Assembly (NCBI GenBank): GCA_035574315.1
Contig: DATLYW010000013.1
Span: forward strand, 1-56,064
From: Candidatus Zixiibacteriota bacterium
GTDB lineage: Bacteria; Desulfobacterota; Binatia; UBA9968
DNA length: 56,064 nucleotides
Direction: 5' to 3'
Both the position numbers and the translations under genes were made by a program. Positions within the stretch are counted from its first letter, which is position 1, and every line of letters starts with the position of its first letter. The notes beneath the pieces are model-generated. The model was given only the letters and a program-made list of their open reading frames with translations, had not been told where the DNA came from and did no database searches. Below, one piece after another: positions 53,138 through 56,064 of this stretch.

Positions 53138-54178
53138 TTACTTGAACGGGAGGATCTCGACTGGAAGCCCCGGCTGGTTTGGACGGCCTTCCTGAGGTTC
53201 GCGAGCGGGGGCGGCCGGCGGCTCCGCTGCCTTGGGCGCGGTGCGCTCTACGGCGGGCGGAGGAGAGGTCGACACCGGGCCGGCAAGCGGGGGCGACGAG
53301 AAAAAATAAAAGCCGCAAAATACGGCTCCCATGAGCAGGAACGCGCCGAGAACACCCATCTTCAGGCTGAAGGAGCTCTGGCGCGAGTAAAGGTCGTATT
53401 CCCCGTAGTCCTTGATGATTTCCTTGAGCTGGCGGTTGATCTCACCCTCTCTTCGCAGACTGGGAAGGTGCCTGGAGGCAGGGGAGAGCGTCTCCACCAA
53501 AACCTCCGGTGACCGGGGCGCAAGCGCCCTGGGGCGATCCTCGACCGAAGGGGGGACGCTCGACACCGCGACAAACTCGCCGTAGTCCTTGATAACCTCG
53601 TCCAATAAACGGCGATCGAACTCCGCCTGGGACATGGAATCGCGCGCTGCCCCGCCCGGGCTGCGTCTTTCGGCGGTATCGGCGACGATGAATCCGGAGT
53701 AAGATGGCGTCTCGTCAGAGCCGGGCAGTCGCACTTCCGGCGCGGGCTCGTCCGGCTTCTCGACCGCAGGAGGGGGGTCGGGTTCCGGTATCGGATCCGT
53801 CCGAGAGATATCCGCCGCCGTCGGTCGCGGGAAGCGGATCAATTTGTTCGGTGCCCCCGACTGAACCTCCTTTTCGCTCCCGCTGAACCGGAAATCCAGA
53901 TCTTCGTTCGTTAGCTGCCGGAGGGCGGCCTCGGCCTCGGCCATGGCCCGATGAATACGCACCACCTTGTCGAGCTTCTCGGCGATCGCGGAGATGCGGG
54001 CGCTCAGGATCTTGCAGCAGTCATCCGCTTGGGTGAGCTCATCCAGGGAAAAATGGTGGAGGCGTTGTTGCAATCCTTGAATCGAGCCCACAATTTTGGC
54101 GAACGAGCCACCTTGGGGGACAGTCGGGTTCGACGCGACCAGGTGCAGGTGCTTTTCCTCTTTTTGTGCTGACAGCAT
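53138..54178 (-). CDS. Membrane protein with duplicated IKDYGE motif
   Basis: 346 aa, unknown family. N-terminal helical part (20-95, with DDCCKILSARISAIAEKLDK), a long Pro/Glu/Arg-rich low-complexity stretch, then two copies of a motif: LLDEVIKDYGEFVAVSS (about 191-207) and QLKEIIKDYGEYDLYSR (about 249-265). One membrane segment (MGVLGAFLLMGAVFCGFYFF, about 273-292) and a Pro/Ala-rich end outside. First gene of the operon, 36 bases from a sigma-54 promoter. GGGGTAA is the probable ribosome binding site. Confidence 0.8.
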   Translation of the reverse strand: MLSAQKEEKHLHLVASNPTVPQGGSFAKIVGSIQGLQQRLHHFSLDELTQADDCCKILSARISAIAEKLDKVVRIHRAMAEAEAALRQLTNEDLDFRFSGSEKEVQSGAPNKLIRFPRPTAADISRTDPIPEPDPPPAVEKPDEPAPEVRLPGSDETPSYSGFIVADTAERRSPGGAARDSMSQAEFDRRLLDEVIKDYGEFVAVSSVPPSVEDRPRALAPRSPEVLVETLSPASRHLPSLRREGEINRQLKEIIKDYGEYDLYSRQSSFSLKMGVLGAFLLMGAVFCGFYFFSSPPLAGPVSTSPPPAVERTAPKAAEPPAAPAREPQEGRPNQPGLPVEILPFK

Positions 54179-54213
54179 CGCTTACCCCAGCAGGAAGGCC
54201 ATCTCCGGATGGT

Positions 54214-54229
54214 TGCAAAAGGACTGCCA
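54214..54229 (-). promoter_or_regulatory. Sigma-54 (-24/-12) promoter
   Basis: On the minus strand TGGCAGTCCTTTTGCA: matches TGGCACGNNNNTTGCW at TGGCA and TTGCA with exact GG-to-GC spacing. Transcription should start near 54203, about 25 bases before the ATG at 54178. It drives the five genes down to 49693. Confidence 0.82.
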
Positions 54230-54305
54230 GCGCTGCTGCTAGGAAAAATTTCGTAATTTCAGCAACCTAACGTCGATCTTGGCCAGAAAATCCTAGATAG
54301 TTACC

Positions 54306-54334
54306 ACAATTCTGTTCATATCGGACAAAATTGT
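54306..54334 (-). promoter_or_regulatory. Probable upstream activator site for the sigma-54 promoter
   Basis: Imperfect dyad ACAATTCTGTTC / GGACAAAATTGT (12-bp arms, two mismatches, 5-base centre), centred about 118 bases upstream of the predicted start. It sits in an AT-rich stretch between the activator gene and the promoter, the usual distance for an enhancer-binding protein site. Confidence 0.6.
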
Positions 54335-54482
54335 ACCAGGCGCAACGCCGATATCTCCCTGAAAACACGTAAGAATCCCCCAGCTTTGAACGCGGATTCC
54401 GCGGTTGCCGGGCGCACGGGGCAGCTCCCTTCGCAGCGAAATCCGGGTTGACAGAAGGCCCGTGTGGGCAAGCAAGAGCGTT

Positions 54483-55766
54483 TCAGGCCGGAATCCCGAA
54501 CTTTTCGATCTTTCGGTAAAGCGTCCTGGTGGAGATGCCGAGCGCTTCTGCGGCCTTGGCCTTGTTGCCGTTGGTCTGACGAAGAGCGTCCAAAATGATG
54601 CTTTTTTCGCCCTCCTCGATGTTGCGGATGGCTTTCGTGCCGATTTCATCTCGGTGCCCGGCCGCCCAGTGCTGAAGATTCATGGGCAGGTCTGTAATCG
54701 TGATGTAGTCGCCGTCCGAAACCATGACGGCGCTTTCGATCACGCTCTTGAGCTCCCGGATGTTTCCAGGCCACGGATAGTCAAGGAACAGCGTCTTTGC
54801 CGAGCTGCTCAGCTTTTTCAGTGGCTTGCGATACTGCTTACAGGCCTGGTAGACGAAATTGGCGACCAGAAGGATAATGTCCTCTTTGCGCTCGCGCAGG
54901 GGCGGAAGGATGATGCGGGCGCTGTTCAACCGAAAATAGAGGTCCTTCCTGAATCCGCTCCCCTGAATCGCTTCCTCGAGCTCCTTGTTCGTTGCCGCAA
55001 TGATGCGCACGTCGCTGGTCTTCGGGGTGGCCTCTCCTACCCGGTAATACTGCCGCGTCTCGAGAAAGCGGAGCAGCTTGAGCTGGATTGCCGGAGCGAG
55101 GTCGCCGATCTCATCCAGAAACAAAGTTCCACCCTCGGCCGCTTCGATCAGCCCTTTCTTGTTCCGGTCGGCCCCCGTGAACGCGCCTTTGACGTAGCCG
55201 AACAGCTCGCTTTCGACGAGGGTTTCCGGAATCGCAGTCATGTTGCAGCCGACGAAGGGCTTGTCAGCGCGCGGGCCGAGCGAGTGAATATACTGCGCCA
55301 TGACCTCCTTGCCCGTGCCGGTCTCTCCCGTCACCAGCACCGTGATGTCGTGCATCGCGTAGCGGTTTGCAAGATTGAGAACCTCCCGGAACTGCGGTGT
55401 CTCGCCGATCATCAACGGAGTCTTTACGGTCTGGACCGGCTCGGCTTGGGAGCTTGCCTGCGAAGGATGGTGGCCGAGAAGGCTGTAGAGGGCCTGGATA
55501 TGGTCGGGGTGATAGCAGACGAGGGCGAGCTCGGTGGAGGATTGCTTGAGCCGCCCAAAGAGATCGTCCCAGGACGGACCGCGGCACAGGAAAACGTCGG
55601 CGAAGACCAGCTTGATCTGATCTGCCGGGAAGACATTGAAGATCCGCTCCACCTCCTCCAGCGAACGGCTGACGTGGACCGAATAGTCGCGCGCCTCGAG
55701 CATCTTCATGAGGCTCGGTAGAGAAGATTCCGCCGACTGAATGAGTAAGGCGAGCGGTCTTGTCAT
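54483..55766 (-). CDS. Sigma-54-dependent transcriptional activator (Fis family)
   Basis: 427 aa. N-terminal receiver-like domain (1-105) with FADVFL at the acceptor site but no clear acidic pair or KPF lysine, so probably not a normal phospho-receiver. AAA+ domain is canonical: Walker [21 protein letters not shown], Walker [10 protein letters not shown], sensor [12 protein letters not shown]-finger [11 protein letters not shown]-terminal Fis [23 protein letters not shown]. It lies directly upstream of the sigma-54 promoter on the same strand and is its likely activator. Six bases after the preceding gene. Confidence 0.94.
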   Translation of the reverse strand: MTRPLALLIQSAESSLPSLMKMLEARDYSVHVSRSLEEVERIFNVFPADQIKLVFADVFLCRGPSWDDLFGRLKQSSTELALVCYHPDHIQALYSLLGHHPSQASSQAEPVQTVKTPLMIGETPQFREVLNLANRYAMHDITVLVTGETGTGKEVMAQYIHSLGPRADKPFVGCNMTAIPETLVESELFGYVKGAFTGADRNKKGLIEAAEGGTLFLDEIGDLAPAIQLKLLRFLETRQYYRVGEATPKTSDVRIIAATNKELEEAIQGSGFRKDLYFRLNSARIILPPLRERKEDIILLVANFVYQACKQYRKPLKKLSSSAKTLFLDYPWPGNIRELKSVIESAVMVSDGDYITITDLPMNLQHWAAGHRDEIGTKAIRNIEEGEKSIILDALRQTNGNKAKAAEALGISTRTLYRKIEKFGIPA

Positions 55767-55772
55767 GGCCGG

Positions 55773-56064
55773 CTAGTCTTGGGACACGGGGGTGGGCAGG
55801 ATAACCATGTTCTCGAGCGAGTCGGCCAGCAGCTCAGGCGTGATGGCAGGCGGAGCCCCGAGATAGTTGCACGCGGCGATGACGTGCTCCACGATGAATT
55901 TCGGGTGAAACCCGGCGAAGGGGATCTTGTGCTTCTGATAGAAGGTTTCGAGCAGATGCGCCATCAGGTCGTCCGAGAACTCCAGACCATAAGATTCGCA
56001 TATTCGCCGGAAAATTTCCTTGAACTCTTCCTGGTTCGGCGGGTTGATCTTGAGCTTGTAATGG
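55773..56064 (-). CDS. C-terminal part of a probable AAA family ATPase (cut by window edge)
   Basis: The reading frame is open to the window edge; 96 residues are seen, starting HYKLKINPPNQEEFKEIF. The pattern (hydrophobic-KI..PP..EEF..IF, then LLETFYQKHKIPFAGFHPKF) resembles the C-terminal helical domain of AAA ATPases, but the ATPase core lies outside. An internal ATG at 55964 should not be taken as the start. Probably cotranscribed with the sigma-54 activator. Confidence 0.6.
   Translation of the reverse strand, partial: HYKLKINPPNQEEFKEIFRRICESYGLEFSDDLMAHLLETFYQKHKIPFAGFHPKFIVEHVIAACNYLGAPPAITPELLADSLENMVILPTPVSQD

Overview
The window is GC-rich DNA from a Gram-negative, probably uncultivated bacterium. 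A Tad pilus locus with its own secretin (outer membrane), a lipoprotein signal, two proteins of the NtrC/sigma-54 activator family, a Wzm-type polysaccharide exporter subunit and several c-di-GMP proteins fit a delta-proteobacterium-like lineage or one of the Binatota/Methylomirabilota/Acidobacteriota groups. This placement is inference; no rRNA or tRNA gene was seen.

The left half (1-28,000) is an accessory, cell-surface and secondary-metabolite region on the + strand. It holds a polysaccharide exporter permease; a CDP/dTDP-sugar operon (rfbF, SDR epimerase, 3,5-epimerase, SAF-domain oxidoreductase); a FlaA1/CapD-type NDP-sugar dehydratase and a lone receiver protein. Next come a lasso-peptide-like RiPP cluster (HPr-kinase-like protein, PqqD-like RRE, transposase-like HTH protein, asparagine-synthetase-like cyclase, 71-aa precursor, B2 protease, ABC exporter, nucleotidyltransferase), a two-module NRPS (C-A-T-C-A-T-TE) with MbtH and Sfp-type PPTase, and an NDP-sugar epimerase/dehydrogenase pair. 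Two families of dispersed intergenic repeat, one built of 7-bp units, lie between these cassettes and have run into the 3' ends of at least two genes. I saw none in the right half.

The middle (27,600-35,760) holds a small unknown gene, an NtrC-family regulator whose ATPase and sigma-54-contact motifs are all altered, a small secreted protein, a GGDEF/EAL phosphodiesterase, a GT-C-like membrane protein, and a histidine kinase next to a PleD-like diguanylate cyclase.

From 36,195 to 48,117 lies a nearly complete Tad/Flp pilus locus: two pilins sharing a CX6C motif, prepilin peptidase, CpaB, CpaC secretin, CpaE, CpaF, TadB, TadC, a DUF192 protein, two TadE-like pseudopilins, a TadG-like protein, then a DsbA-like lipoprotein. 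The c-di-GMP genes beside it could control pilus-dependent surface attachment.

The right end (49,693-56,064, minus strand) is the least familiar part. A canonical sigma-54 activator lies upstream of a clear -24/-12 promoter with an upstream dyad. That promoter drives five tightly spaced genes: a membrane protein with a duplicated IKDYGE motif, a coiled-coil protein, a DUF4388 protein, a HAMP membrane protein with no output domain, and an NMT1-type solute-binding protein fused to LysM. No transporter permease or ATPase is present, so this looks like an envelope sensing or anchoring system rather than an importer.
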